DNA from: Paracoccus marcusii
GTDB taxonomy: Bacteria > Pseudomonadota > Alphaproteobacteria > Rhodobacterales > Rhodobacteraceae
Reading direction: 5' to 3'
DNA length: 64,000 nucleotides
NCBI RefSeq assembly: GCF_028621715.1
Contig: NZ_CP117466.1
Location: 2,864,501 to 2,928,500 of the forward strand
Made by a program: the position numbers and the translations under genes. The notes beneath the pieces were generated by a model, which saw only the letters and a list, made by a program, of their open reading frames with translations, was not told the origin of the DNA and did no database searches. Shown here in pieces: positions 53,665 through 62,570 of this stretch. Numbering within the stretch: position 1 is the stretch's first letter; each line of letters opens with the position of its first letter.

Positions 53665-55008
53665 TCAGTCCGGGTGGCGCGGCAGGTGCAATTCCGCCGC
53701 AAGGCCCGGCAGCATGTTGATCAGCTCAAGGCGACCGCCCGCGGCCTCGGCGATGTCGGTGACGATGGCCAGACCGATGCCGTGACCGTCGCCACCCTGG
53801 TCCAGCCGCACGCCGCGCTGCGCCAACCGCGCCAGTTCTGTGTCGGGAACGCCTGGCCCATCGTCGCGAATGACGATGGCCACCCGATCGCCATTCGCGC
53901 GCAGCACGACCTGCACCCGCGACCGCGCATGGCGCGCGGCGTTTTCCAGCAGCGCGCCCAAGGCCTCGGTCAGGTCATCGGGATCGATGCGCAGCGCGAC
54001 CGCCTGCGGCAGGTCGACCTGCCAGTCCAGCCCGGCACCCGCGGGCGTGCGTCGCAACACCTGCACCAGCCGGGCAACGACCGGCGCGGGATGCGCGCGG
54101 GCCTGTGCGGCGTCGGTGCGGATGCGCGCGCGCGCCAGTTCACGGTCGACATGACGGCGCATGACGGTAACGACATGTTCGATGCTGTCGGCCTGTTCGG
54201 TCCGCCCCTGATCGCGCAGCGCCTCGGCATCGCCCAGCAGCGCCTGCAGCGGCGTCTTGAACCCGTGCGCCAGATCGCCGGCGCGGTGGCGCGCGCGATC
54301 CAGCTCTCGGTCGCGATCGTCCAGCAGATGGTCCAGCTGGCGTGCCAAGGGCGCGACCTCGGCCGGTAGATCGTCGCCCAGACGCCGCCTGCGCCCCTGC
54401 GCCAACCCGCGCAGATGCGCGCCGACCTGGGCCAGCGGGCGCAGGCCAAGCGTGACCTGGACGAAGGACGCCGCCAGCAGCAGCGCCGCCAATCCTGCCA
54501 GCCAAGGGACAAGGTCGCGCAGAAAGGCCGCACGGGCCTGCGCGGAATCTTCCATGTCCTCGGCCACGATCAGGCGGATGGGCGACGCGGTCGCGCCCTG
54601 CCCGATCAGCACCTGCTGATCCAGCGCCAGCAGGCGCTGGTCGCCCGGCCCGTCCAGCTGCAGCACCCGCCCCTCGCCCGGCGGCGGCGCATCCGCGGGC
54701 ACAGGCAGCGTCACGTCCCACAGCGACCGCGACCGCAGGGGCTGGTCCCCCAGCCACACCTGCCAGTAATGCCCCGAGAATGGCAGCTGCCACGACGGGT
54801 TGCGAGGCTGGTCGCGCATCTGCGGCAGCGTGCCGGGTTCGATCACCGACAGCAGAACAAGCGCCCGATCGCGCAGGTCCGACACGGCGACGCGCTGGAC
54901 ATGGCGGTCGAACAACACCGCCAGCATCGTCACCGACAGCGCCATGACCAGCAGGATGGTCGCCCCGCCCAGCAGCATCAGCCGCAGGCGCAGCGACAAA
55001 GGCCTCAT
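53665..55008 (-). CDS. Sensor histidine kinase, PhoQ/QseC type
   Basis: 447 residues with two membrane helices (about 10-30 and 168-190) enclosing a periplasmic sensor domain of about 130 residues. HAMP-like linker and HisKA with His248 in DLAHGFKTPLQALLGDAE (a PhoQ/PmrB-like box). The ATPase has LGALLENAARHARS, IRDDGPGV and HGIGLAIV. The start overlaps the regulator stop (ATGA). Sensor signal unknown, possibly cations or membrane stress given the PepSY partner. Confidence 0.92.
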   Translation of the reverse strand: MRPLSLRLRLMLLGGATILLVMALSVTMLAVLFDRHVQRVAVSDLRDRALVLLSVIEPGTLPQMRDQPRNPSWQLPFSGHYWQVWLGDQPLRSRSLWDVTLPVPADAPPPGEGRVLQLDGPGDQRLLALDQQVLIGQGATASPIRLIVAEDMEDSAQARAAFLRDLVPWLAGLAALLLAASFVQVTLGLRPLAQVGAHLRGLAQGRRRRLGDDLPAEVAPLARQLDHLLDDRDRELDRARHRAGDLAHGFKTPLQALLGDAEALRDQGRTEQADSIEHVVTVMRRHVDRELARARIRTDAAQARAHPAPVVARLVQVLRRTPAGAGLDWQVDLPQAVALRIDPDDLTEALGALLENAARHARSRVQVVLRANGDRVAIVIRDDGPGVPDTELARLAQRGVRLDQGGDGHGIGLAIVTDIAEAAGGRLELINMLPGLAAELHLPRHPD

Positions 55009-55667
55009 GCACCGCCCTCCAGCAGATAGCCGAAGCCGCGCCGCGTCGCGACGATGCCCGGACCCAGCTTGCGGCGCATGCGGGTCACCACCGCCTCCAG
55101 CGCGTTGGCCTCGCGCGCGTCATCGTCGCCGTAAAGGTGCTCCAGCAGTTCCGTGGGCGAGACGACGCGGTCGCGGTGAACGGCCAGATGCGCGATCAGG
55201 CGGAACTCCAGCGGGGTCAGCGGGACCGGCACGCCATCGACCAGCGCCGTCATGCGGTTCAGATCGACGGTCAGGCGGCCCGCCTCGATCCGCGGTTCGG
55301 CCCGGCCGCCTGCCCGGCGCACCAGGGCGCGGGCCCGCGCCACCAGCTCCTCCATGCGGAACGGCTTGGGCAGATAGTCGTCGGCACCGGCCTCGATCCC
55401 CTCGACCCGCTCGGTCCAGGCGCCCCGTGCGGTCAGAATCAGCACGGGCGAATCGCACCCCTCTGCCCGCCAGCGTTTCAGCACGGTCAGACCGTCCAGG
55501 TCGGGCAGCCCCAGGTCCAGCACGATCAGGTCGTACCCCTCGGTCCCGCCCCGGAACCAGGCGTCCTGGCCCGATGCGGTGCCGTCCACGCGGAACCCGG
55601 CCACCGTCAGCGCCCGGCCCAGATCGGCGGCGATCCGGCTGTCATCTTCGACCACAAGGGCGCGCAT
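55005..55667 (-). CDS. OmpR/PhoP-family response regulator
   Basis: 220 residues. Receiver domain with acidic pocket VVEDD, phospho-acceptor Asp51 in LIVLDLGLPD, Thr/Lys signature TARGAW and LPKPF. The C-terminal winged helix (about 125-220) has LTPLEFRLIAHL and ALEAVVTRMRRKLG, of the OmpR type, which binds tandem repeats on one face of the DNA. It is the likely user of the phased repeats at 55995-56035. Its start overlaps the PepSY stop. Confidence 0.95.
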   Translation of the reverse strand: MRALVVEDDSRIAADLGRALTVAGFRVDGTASGQDAWFRGGTEGYDLIVLDLGLPDLDGLTVLKRWRAEGCDSPVLILTARGAWTERVEGIEAGADDYLPKPFRMEELVARARALVRRAGGRAEPRIEAGRLTVDLNRMTALVDGVPVPLTPLEFRLIAHLAVHRDRVVSPTELLEHLYGDDDAREANALEAVVTRMRRKLGPGIVATRRGFGYLLEGGA

Positions 55668-55972
55668 CAGTCGTCGTCTTCCTCGTATCCCAGAATCGCC
55701 CCCGTGCGGGCGTCCAGCTCTATCTCGATCAGGCGGCCCTCGGGGGTCAGCACCTCGATCTCATAGAGCCACAGGCCGTCCTCGTCTTCCAGCTCGACCT
55801 CGACGATGCGGCCGGGATGGCGCGCCTCGATCCGCGCCAGGATCTGTTCCAGCGGCAGCATGTCGCCGCGGTCCACCGCCTGGCGGGCGGTCTCGTAATC
55901 GGGGGCGATCGGCTGCGCCGCAAGGGTCAGCGGCAGCAGGATCAGCATCAGGCCGGACAGGGATCGTTTCAT
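55667..55972 (-). CDS. PepSY-domain periplasmic protein
   Basis: 101 residues with a signal peptide (KRSLSGLMLILLPLTLAAQ) and one PepSY domain (IAPDYETARQAVDRGDMLP, IVEVELEDEDGLWLYEIEVL, GAILGYEEDDD end). PepSY proteins often sit with PhoPQ-like systems and may modulate the sensor. AGGA precedes ATG 55972; a GTG one codon earlier is also possible. It is the first gene of the three-gene operon and is divergent from the RTX gene. Confidence 0.88.
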   Translation of the reverse strand: MKRSLSGLMLILLPLTLAAQPIAPDYETARQAVDRGDMLPLEQILARIEARHPGRIVEVELEDEDGLWLYEIEVLTPEGRLIEIELDARTGAILGYEEDDD

Positions 55973-55994
55973 CACCGCGTCCTAGCACGGCCAA

Positions 55995-56035
55995 GCTGAC
56001 AGCCCGCTGACAGCCCCCGTCAGCCTGCTGTCAGC
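55995..56035. promoter_or_regulatory. Two-fold symmetric array of phased GCTGACAG repeats, candidate OmpR-type operator
   Basis: GCTGACAG occurs at 55995-56002 and 56006-56013, exactly 11 bp apart. The reverse complement CTGTCAGC occurs at 56028-56035 and a one-mismatch copy, CCGTCAGC, at 56017-56024, again 11 bp apart. So two half-site pairs face each other, one for each strand. OmpR-type dimers bind direct repeats of this spacing. The array lies between the divergent pepSY operon (start 55972) and the RTX gene (start 56105). The same DNA can fold into a 12-bp stem, but no T-run follows. Confidence 0.65.
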
Positions 56036-56104
56036 GGGCCCGTGATATCGCGATTCGCACAGGGCCGCCGCATGGGTGGCCGGCAACATGAAAGGATCGC
56101 TTGA

Positions 56105-56821
56105 ATGGCACGCTATAACGGAACCTCGGGTGCAGACCGGATCAACGGCAGCGCGTTGGCAGACCTGATCTATGGGCGCGACGGCAACGACGTGGTGAAT
56201 GGCAATCGCGGCTTCGACCGCATCTGGGGCGAGAACGGCAACGACGTGCTGAACGGCGGCGCGGGCAATGACAGCCTGGCGGGCGGTGCGGGCAACGACC
56301 TGCTGCGCGGCGATGACGGGAACGACGATCTGTGGGGCGGCTTCGGCTTCGACACCCTGTTCGGCGGCCGGGGCGACGACGAGTTGGAGGGCAATCAGGG
56401 CAACGACCTGCTCTATGGCGGTCAGGGCCGGGACGACCTGGAGGGCGACGGCGGCAATGACCGGCTGTTCGGCAACGAGGGTAATGACGAGATCGAGGGC
56501 GACGACGGCGCCGACATCCTGCACGGAAACCAGGGCAACGACACGCTGGACGGCGGTCGGGGCAACGACATCCTGGCCGGGGGGATCGGCGCCGACCGGT
56601 TCGAATTCGACCTGGGCGACGGGCGCGACCGTATCGTCGACTTCCAGAACGGCCTGGACCGGATCGAGATCGACGACCTGGACCGCGGCCAGGTCCAGCG
56701 CGCCATCAACGGCGCCGTGCAGCAGGGCGGTGACACGATCCTGACGGTGAACGCGTCCACCGTGATCGTGCTGGAGGATTTTAACCGCGCCAACCTGGAC
56801 CTGAACGACTTCACGTTCTGA
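56105..56821 (+). CDS. Small RTX calcium-binding repeat protein
   Basis: 238 residues. Residues about 5-170 are a run of GGxGNDxL-type nonapeptides (for example GNDVLNGGAGNDSLAGGAGN), which coil around calcium. The C-terminus (DRFEFDLGDGRDRIVDFQNG and a final NLDLNDFTF) matches the export-signal end of type I-secreted proteases and haemolysins. No enzymatic domain and no Sec signal peptide are present. The protein is probably exported by a type I system encoded elsewhere. It is divergent from the PepSY operon across the repeat array. Confidence 0.9.
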   Translation: MARYNGTSGADRINGSALADLIYGRDGNDVVNGNRGFDRIWGENGNDVLNGGAGNDSLAGGAGNDLLRGDDGNDDLWGGFGFDTLFGGRGDDELEGNQGNDLLYGGQGRDDLEGDGGNDRLFGNEGNDEIEGDDGADILHGNQGNDTLDGGRGNDILAGGIGADRFEFDLGDGRDRIVDFQNGLDRIEIDDLDRGQVQRAINGAVQQGGDTILTVNASTVIVLEDFNRANLDLNDFTF

Positions 56822-56827
56822 TCCGGA

Positions 56828-56850
56828 CGGGGGCGCGTGGCGCGCCCCCG
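56828..56850. terminator. Bidirectional hairpin between the RTX gene and thyX
   Basis: CGGGGGCGCG and CGCGCCCCCG form a perfect 10-bp stem with a 3-nt loop. It begins 7 bp after the RTX stop and ends 2 bp before the thyX stop, so it can serve both convergent genes. T-runs are poor on both sides. Confidence 0.6.
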
Positions 56851-56851
56851 T

Positions 56852-57757
56852 TCAGCCCCAGACGGCTTGGAACTCGCGCCATTCACGCGCGCCCATGCCG
56901 GCATTTTCCTGCGTGACGACCTCTCCGGCCAGGCGCCGCCGCAGCGCATCGGCGGCTTGCGCGGACAGGTTCACGGCATTCATCCGGTAATCCTGGAATG
57001 CACCAAAGGCGGCGGGCACCCAGTCGCGGGTGATGTCGCACATGATGTCGGCATAGGCCCGGATCTCGTACTGGGCATGGCTGTCGGCGCGCAGGCGCAG
57101 GAAATGCAGCAGGTTGTGCAGGTCCACCTTCCAGTACCACTGGGTATAGATGTTCGCGGGCAGGTTCATGCGCGCCAGTTCCCGCGCCAGACCCTGCTGC
57201 CCCTCCTGGCTCAGCATCGCCTCATAACTGTCATAGCTGCGCATCGCGTCCTCGCGCAGCAGGTCCAGCACGCGCTGCGCCTCGGCGCCCTGCAGCACCT
57301 CGCCCCGGCCCTGGTGGTTCTGCGACGACTGCGCGGCCAGATGCTCGGGCGCGGGGATGTAGAATTCCCGGTCCAGGATCGAATAGCGGCCGGAATACTC
57401 GTTCACGTTGGCGGTGCGGTGACGGATCCACTGGCGGGCCACGAAGACCGGCAGCTTGACGTGGAACTTGACCTCGCACATCTCGAAGGGCGTCGAATGC
57501 CAGTGCCGCATCAGATAGCGGATCAGGCCCTCGTCGTTCTGCACCGACTTGGTCCCTTTGCCATAGCTGACGCGCGCCGCCTGACAGATTGCCGCGTCGT
57601 CGCCCATGTAGTCGATGACCCGCACCAGCCCGTGATCCAGAACCTGATGCGCCACGTACAGGTGGTTCTCCATCCCCTCGGACACGGCGCGCAGCGTCTG
57701 GCGAGGCGTGGCGCGCTGGCTGTCGATCTCGGCCTGCTGTTCGGGCGTGAGGGGCAT
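56852..57757 (-). CDS. thyX: FAD-dependent thymidylate synthase
   Basis: 301 residues. The ThyX signature RHR-x7-S is at Arg112-Ser122 (RHRTANVNEYSGRYS), with VARQWIRH and later ANIYTQWYWKVDLHNLLHFL, and RLRADSHAQYEIR. It makes dTMP from dUMP using flavin and methylene-tetrahydrofolate, and replaces ThyA. No ThyA is seen in the window. It converges with the RTX gene and is divergent from gloA. Confidence 0.96.
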   Translation of the reverse strand: MPLTPEQQAEIDSQRATPRQTLRAVSEGMENHLYVAHQVLDHGLVRVIDYMGDDAAICQAARVSYGKGTKSVQNDEGLIRYLMRHWHSTPFEMCEVKFHVKLPVFVARQWIRHRTANVNEYSGRYSILDREFYIPAPEHLAAQSSQNHQGRGEVLQGAEAQRVLDLLREDAMRSYDSYEAMLSQEGQQGLARELARMNLPANIYTQWYWKVDLHNLLHFLRLRADSHAQYEIRAYADIMCDITRDWVPAAFGAFQDYRMNAVNLSAQAADALRRRLAGEVVTQENAGMGAREWREFQAVWG

Positions 57758-57894
57758 TGCGGCGGTCCTTTCAGGCGGTGCGGTGACCCTCGTCCTAAGT
57801 CAAGAACGCGACTGCGGCAACCGCCCCCGCGGGGGTTGCGTTGCGCCGGCGTCAAGACCATGTCTCCTTCAACCCAAACGTCAAAGGATACTCT

Positions 57895-58323
57895 ATGAAC
57901 ATCCGCTATCTGCACACGATGGTCCGCGTGAAGGACCTAGACAAGACGATGGACTTCTTCCGCCTGCTGGGCCTGGAGGAAACGCGCCGCATCGACAACG
58001 ACAAGGGCCGCTTCAGCTTGGTGTTCATGGCGCCTCCGGGCCAGCCGGAATGCCCGGTGGAACTGACCTACAACTGGGACGGCGATGACGGCCTGCCCTC
58101 GGACAGCCGCCATTTCGGCCATCTGGCCTACCGCGTCGGCAACATCTACGAGATGTGCCAGAAGCTGCAGGACGCCGGCGTCACGATCAACCGCCCCCCG
58201 CGCGACGGCCACATGGCCTTCGTGCGCAGCCCGGACAACGTGTCGATCGAGCTGCTGCAGGAAGGCGATCACCTGCCCCCGCAGGAGCCGTGGTCCAGCA
58301 TGGAGAACACCGGCACCTGGTAA
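57895..58323 (+). CDS. gloA: Lactoylglutathione lyase (glyoxalase I)
   Basis: 142 residues. The metal ligands of the E. coli enzyme align: His7, Glu56, His76 and Glu119 (in LHTMVRVKDLDKTM, CPVELTYNW, HFGHLAYRV and NVSIELLQ). It converts methylglyoxal-glutathione adduct to S-lactoylglutathione. The C-terminal tail PPQEPWSSMENTGTW is common in Rhodobacteraceae. AAAGGA precedes the ATG 57895; an upstream in-frame ATG at 57841 is rejected. A terminator follows. Confidence 0.93.
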   Translation: MNIRYLHTMVRVKDLDKTMDFFRLLGLEETRRIDNDKGRFSLVFMAPPGQPECPVELTYNWDGDDGLPSDSRHFGHLAYRVGNIYEMCQKLQDAGVTINRPPRDGHMAFVRSPDNVSIELLQEGDHLPPQEPWSSMENTGTW

Positions 58324-58342
58324 GGCGCCAGAAAACGGCACA

Positions 58343-58366
58343 CCCGGCCCCGCAGGGCCGGGTTCA
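58343..58366 (+). terminator. Terminator of gloA
   Basis: CCCGGCCC and GGGCCGGG form a perfect 8-bp stem around CGCA, followed by TTCAATTC. It lies 20 bp after the gloA stop and just before the MarR gene stop on the other strand. Confidence 0.7.
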
Positions 58367-58368
58367 AT

Positions 58369-58926
58369 TCAATAGATATAGCGGATCTGCTCGGTCCAGA
58401 ACCGCTCGATGCGGCGGCATTGCAGGTTCACCTGATCCAGCGGCGGATCCTCCAGCACGCCCGACATGGCTAGCCCTTCGGCGTGGCGGATGAAAAGGCG
58501 CTGCACCAGGTCGCGCACCGCCTGGCCCTCGGCCGTCAGGCGCACCCGTACCGAGCGTCGGTCCATGTCGCAGCGTTCGTGATGGACATAGCCCATCGCG
58601 ACCAGCTTCTTCAGATTGTAGCTGACGTTCGATCCCTGATACATGCCGCGCGACCGCAGCTCTCCGGCAGAGACCTCGGCCTCGCCCAGATTGTACAGGA
58701 TCATGGCCTGGACCGGGGTCAGGTCGCCCCGGTGCAGGCGTTCGAATTCGTCCTTGACCAGATCTAGCATCAGCCGGTGCATCCGCTCCAGCAGCTGCAG
58801 GGATTCCAGATAGGCGTCGGTCATGTCCGACAGGGGCACGTCCAGGGCCGTGGGATCGACTGTCGGATGCTGTTCGCGGGGTGCAGGTGCAAGCATGGCT
58901 TCGGGATGTCCTGTCCTGTTCGTCAT
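58369..58926 (-). CDS. MarR-family transcriptional regulator
   Basis: 185 residues with a winged helix: TPVQAMILYNLGEAEVSAGELRS, SYNLKKLVAMGYVHHERCDMDRRSVRVRLT. An N-terminal extension of about 35 residues precedes the MarR core, and the C-terminal helices LDQVNLQCRRIERFWTEQIRYIY are conserved in alphaproteobacterial LdtR-like proteins. It represses or activates genes for stress or envelope functions; the target is not clear. It converges with gloA. Confidence 0.88.
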   Translation of the reverse strand: MTNRTGHPEAMLAPAPREQHPTVDPTALDVPLSDMTDAYLESLQLLERMHRLMLDLVKDEFERLHRGDLTPVQAMILYNLGEAEVSAGELRSRGMYQGSNVSYNLKKLVAMGYVHHERCDMDRRSVRVRLTAEGQAVRDLVQRLFIRHAEGLAMSGVLEDPPLDQVNLQCRRIERFWTEQIRYIY

Positions 58927-59000
58927 GACCTCTCAATGACAGAGAAAAGACAATCTTCGGTTAATTGCCGCCTCTTCCTGCGCCAGGAATGCCGAAATTT

Positions 59001-60927
<1,927 letters not shown>

Positions 60928-60980
60928 CCGGTCCCGGCTTGCGTTGAACCCGTGAAAGCGAACGCAAGAAGGAGCTGACC

Positions 60981-61358
60981 ATGCTGCCCCACAATGCCCT
61001 GGTCGTCGTTGCCGACGGCCACTCTGCCACCCTGTTCCGCAACACGGCCAAATCCGGGCTGGAACTGTCGGAAACGACCAAGGTGACGCAGGAGAGCCTG
61101 TCGGGCGACGGCGCGCAGATCGACGAAGGGTCGCCCCGGGATGACGAGGAGGCGACGTTTGCGGCCCAGCTGTCGCGTCACCTGAACGCGATGGTGCTGA
61201 AGAATAAGTTCGAGGATATCGCGATCATCGCAGACCCTTCGACCTTGGGCGTCATGCGCAAGCACTATCACAAGGAACTGCAGCTTCGGCTGCGCAAGGA
61301 AGTCGCCAAAACGCTGACGAATTCCGACGTCCAGACCATCCAGAACAGCCTGTCCTGA
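60981..61358 (+). CDS. Host-attachment/baeRF-family protein
   Basis: 125 residues matching the host attachment protein family (Pfam PF10116): LVVVADGHSATLFRNT strand-helix opening, then AQLSRHLNAMVLKNKFEDIAIIADPSTLGVMRKH, end at TNSDVQTIQNSLS. The fold is related to the archaeal/bacterial eRF1-like domain. The name comes from plant-microbe studies and no surface role is proven; it is cytoplasmic in appearance. AAGGAGCT precedes the ATG. A strong terminator follows. Confidence 0.85.
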   Translation: MLPHNALVVVADGHSATLFRNTAKSGLELSETTKVTQESLSGDGAQIDEGSPRDDEEATFAAQLSRHLNAMVLKNKFEDIAIIADPSTLGVMRKHYHKELQLRLRKEVAKTLTNSDVQTIQNSLS

Positions 61359-61374
61359 AGACCCCGGACAGACC

Positions 61375-61408
61375 AAGGGCGCCCCGCATCATGGGGCGCC
61401 CTTTCGCA
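61375..61408 (+). terminator. Terminator of the host-attachment gene
   Basis: AAGGGCGCCCC pairs with GGGGCGCCCTT around GCATCAT, followed by TCGC. The 11-bp stem lies 16 bp past the stop. It also abuts the stop of the small minus-strand ORF. Confidence 0.8.
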
Positions 61409-61486
61409 TCAAAAGATGCCCAGAACGTACAGGATCACGATCACAACGACCGGAACCCCCAAGAACCACGCCACAAGACCCTTCAT
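61409..61486 (-). CDS. Hydrophobic 25-residue membrane peptide
   Basis: The frame reads MKGLVAWFLGVPVVVIVILY then VLGIF and TGA: a short basic start followed by one continuous membrane helix. GAGGAG lies about six bases upstream of the ATG, an almost ideal ribosome site, so translation is likely. I have seen similar short peptides annotated near bdhA in this family but cannot name one. It lies between the host-attachment terminator and bdhA and may be co-transcribed with bdhA, which ends 57 bp upstream on the same strand. Function unknown. Confidence 0.6.
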   Translation of the reverse strand: MKGLVAWFLGVPVVVIVILYVLGIF

Positions 61487-61543
61487 CACCATCTCCTCAC
61501 ATTGTGTTGATATGGAACGGCAAAGGACGCGGCGCGGTTCCCG

Positions 61544-62326
61544 TCACAGGGCGGTCCAGCCCCCGTCGACGCTGATCGTGGTCCCGGTGATCTGGGCCGC
61601 GGCGTCGCTGCACAGGAAGACCGCCGTGTCGCCCAGCTGGTCGGTCGTCGCGAATTCCTTGGACGGCTGGCGTTCCAACAGAACTTTTTCGATCACCTCG
61701 TCCCGGCCCATGCCGTATTTCTCCATCGTGTCCGGGATCTGGCTTTCCACCAGCGGCGTCAGAACATAGCCCGGACAGATGGCGTTGGCGGTGATCGCTT
61801 CGCGCGCGGTTTCCAGACCCGTCACCTTGGTCAGACCGACGATGCCGTGCTTGGCCGCCACATAGGCCGACTTGTAGGGACTGGCCGTCAGTCCGTGGGC
61901 CGAGGCGATGTTGATCACCCTGCCCCATCCCGCTGCACGCATCAGCGGCAGGGCCGCCGCGGTGGTGTGGAAGGCGGACGACAGGTTGATCGCGATGATC
62001 GCGTCCCATTTCGCCGCCGGGAAATCGGGGATCGCCGCGACGTGCTGGATGCCGGCATTGTTGACCAGGATATCGCAGGCGCCGGCCTTTTCGATCAGCG
62101 CGCGGCAGTCGTCGCCCTTGGACATGTCGGCCCGGATGTAGCGGACCTTGACCCCGTGTTCGCCGGACATGCCTTCGGCCAGAGCGTGATCCTCGTCGGT
62201 GTCGCTGAAGCTGTTCAGGACCACGTCCGCGCCGGCGCGCGCCAGCCTGTGGGCCACGCCCAGCCCGATGCCAGAGTTGGATCCGGTGACGACGGCGGTC
62301 TTGCCCTTGAGGAATTTCTCATACAT
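61544..62326 (-). CDS. bdhA: 3-hydroxybutyrate dehydrogenase
   Basis: 260 residues of a classical short-chain dehydrogenase. The NAD motif GSNSGIG is at 15-21, NNAGIQH at about 89-95, and catalytic Ser142, Tyr155, Lys159 (YVAAK) are intact. The pattern VINIASAHGLTASPYKSAYV is typical of BDH. It oxidises 3-hydroxybutyrate to acetoacetate in PHB turnover. The ATG 62326 follows AAGGAGCAGCC. The frame is open up to 62407 but not family-like there. A terminator-like unit sits 50 bp upstream. Confidence 0.93.
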   Translation of the reverse strand: MYEKFLKGKTAVVTGSNSGIGLGVAHRLARAGADVVLNSFSDTDEDHALAEGMSGEHGVKVRYIRADMSKGDDCRALIEKAGACDILVNNAGIQHVAAIPDFPAAKWDAIIAINLSSAFHTTAAALPLMRAAGWGRVINIASAHGLTASPYKSAYVAAKHGIVGLTKVTGLETAREAITANAICPGYVLTPLVESQIPDTMEKYGMGRDEVIEKVLLERQPSKEFATTDQLGDTAVFLCSDAAAQITGTTISVDGGWTAL

Positions 62327-62376
62327 CGGCTGCTCCTTGACGGCCCCGAAAGGCGGTTTGCAGGTGCAGCATGGGC

Positions 62377-62404
62377 AAAAAAAAACGCCCGCACAAGGCG
62401 GGCG
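62377..62404 (-). terminator. Strong intrinsic terminator upstream of bdhA
   Basis: On the minus strand CGCCCGC pairs with GCGGGCG around five bases and is followed by nine consecutive T (A run 62377-62385 on the plus strand). This is the best terminator in the window. It stops minus-strand transcription about 50 bp before the bdhA start, so it does not belong to any recognised gene. Confidence 0.88.
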
Positions 62405-62451
62405 CAAGTTATGAGGCAGGTTTCATACAGGCAAGAAACCTATCGAGCAGT
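62377..62451 (-). ncRNA. Candidate small RNA or terminated leader of bdhA
   Basis: A near-consensus minus-strand promoter (TTGGAC, 17 bp, TATAAA at 62486-62458) would start a transcript at about 62451, which the terminator at 62377-62404 ends after about 75 nt. Inside it AGGTTTC and GAAACCT (62418-62424 and 62435-62441) form a first hairpin of 7 bp with a 10-nt loop. A tiny frame (ATG AAA CCT GCC TCA TAA) starts inside that loop/stem region without a ribosome site. No family is recognised. Alternatives: a leader attenuator controlling bdhA, or a chance promoter. Confidence 0.55.
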
Positions 62452-62457
62452 GCCCTA

Positions 62458-62486
62458 TTTATACGCGAGGAACCGCGCGAGTCCAA
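62458..62486 (-). promoter_or_regulatory. Sigma70-type promoter for the small transcript / bdhA
   Basis: Minus-strand TTGGAC (62481-62486) and TATAAA (62458-62463) are separated by exactly 17 bp and match the consensus at 4 of 6 and 5 of 6 positions. In a DNA this GC-rich, an A/T run TATAAATA stands out. A start is expected near 62451. Confidence 0.6.
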
Positions 62487-62506
62487 CAGCGATCTTGCCA
62501 CCTTGG

Positions 62507-62537
62507 TTGACGCCCCCCGGTCAAGCCTGTTGATAAT
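62507..62537 (+). promoter_or_regulatory. Possible promoter of the oligopeptide-binding protein gene
   Basis: TTGACG (62507-62512) and GATAAT (62532-62537) are 19 bp apart, somewhat long. A start near 62544 gives a leader of about 27 nt before the ATG at 62571. It is divergent from the promoter at 62458-62486, 20 bp between them. Confidence 0.4.
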
Positions 62538-62570
62538 GCGGCCAAACAAGAAACGACCGGGCGGCAGGCA

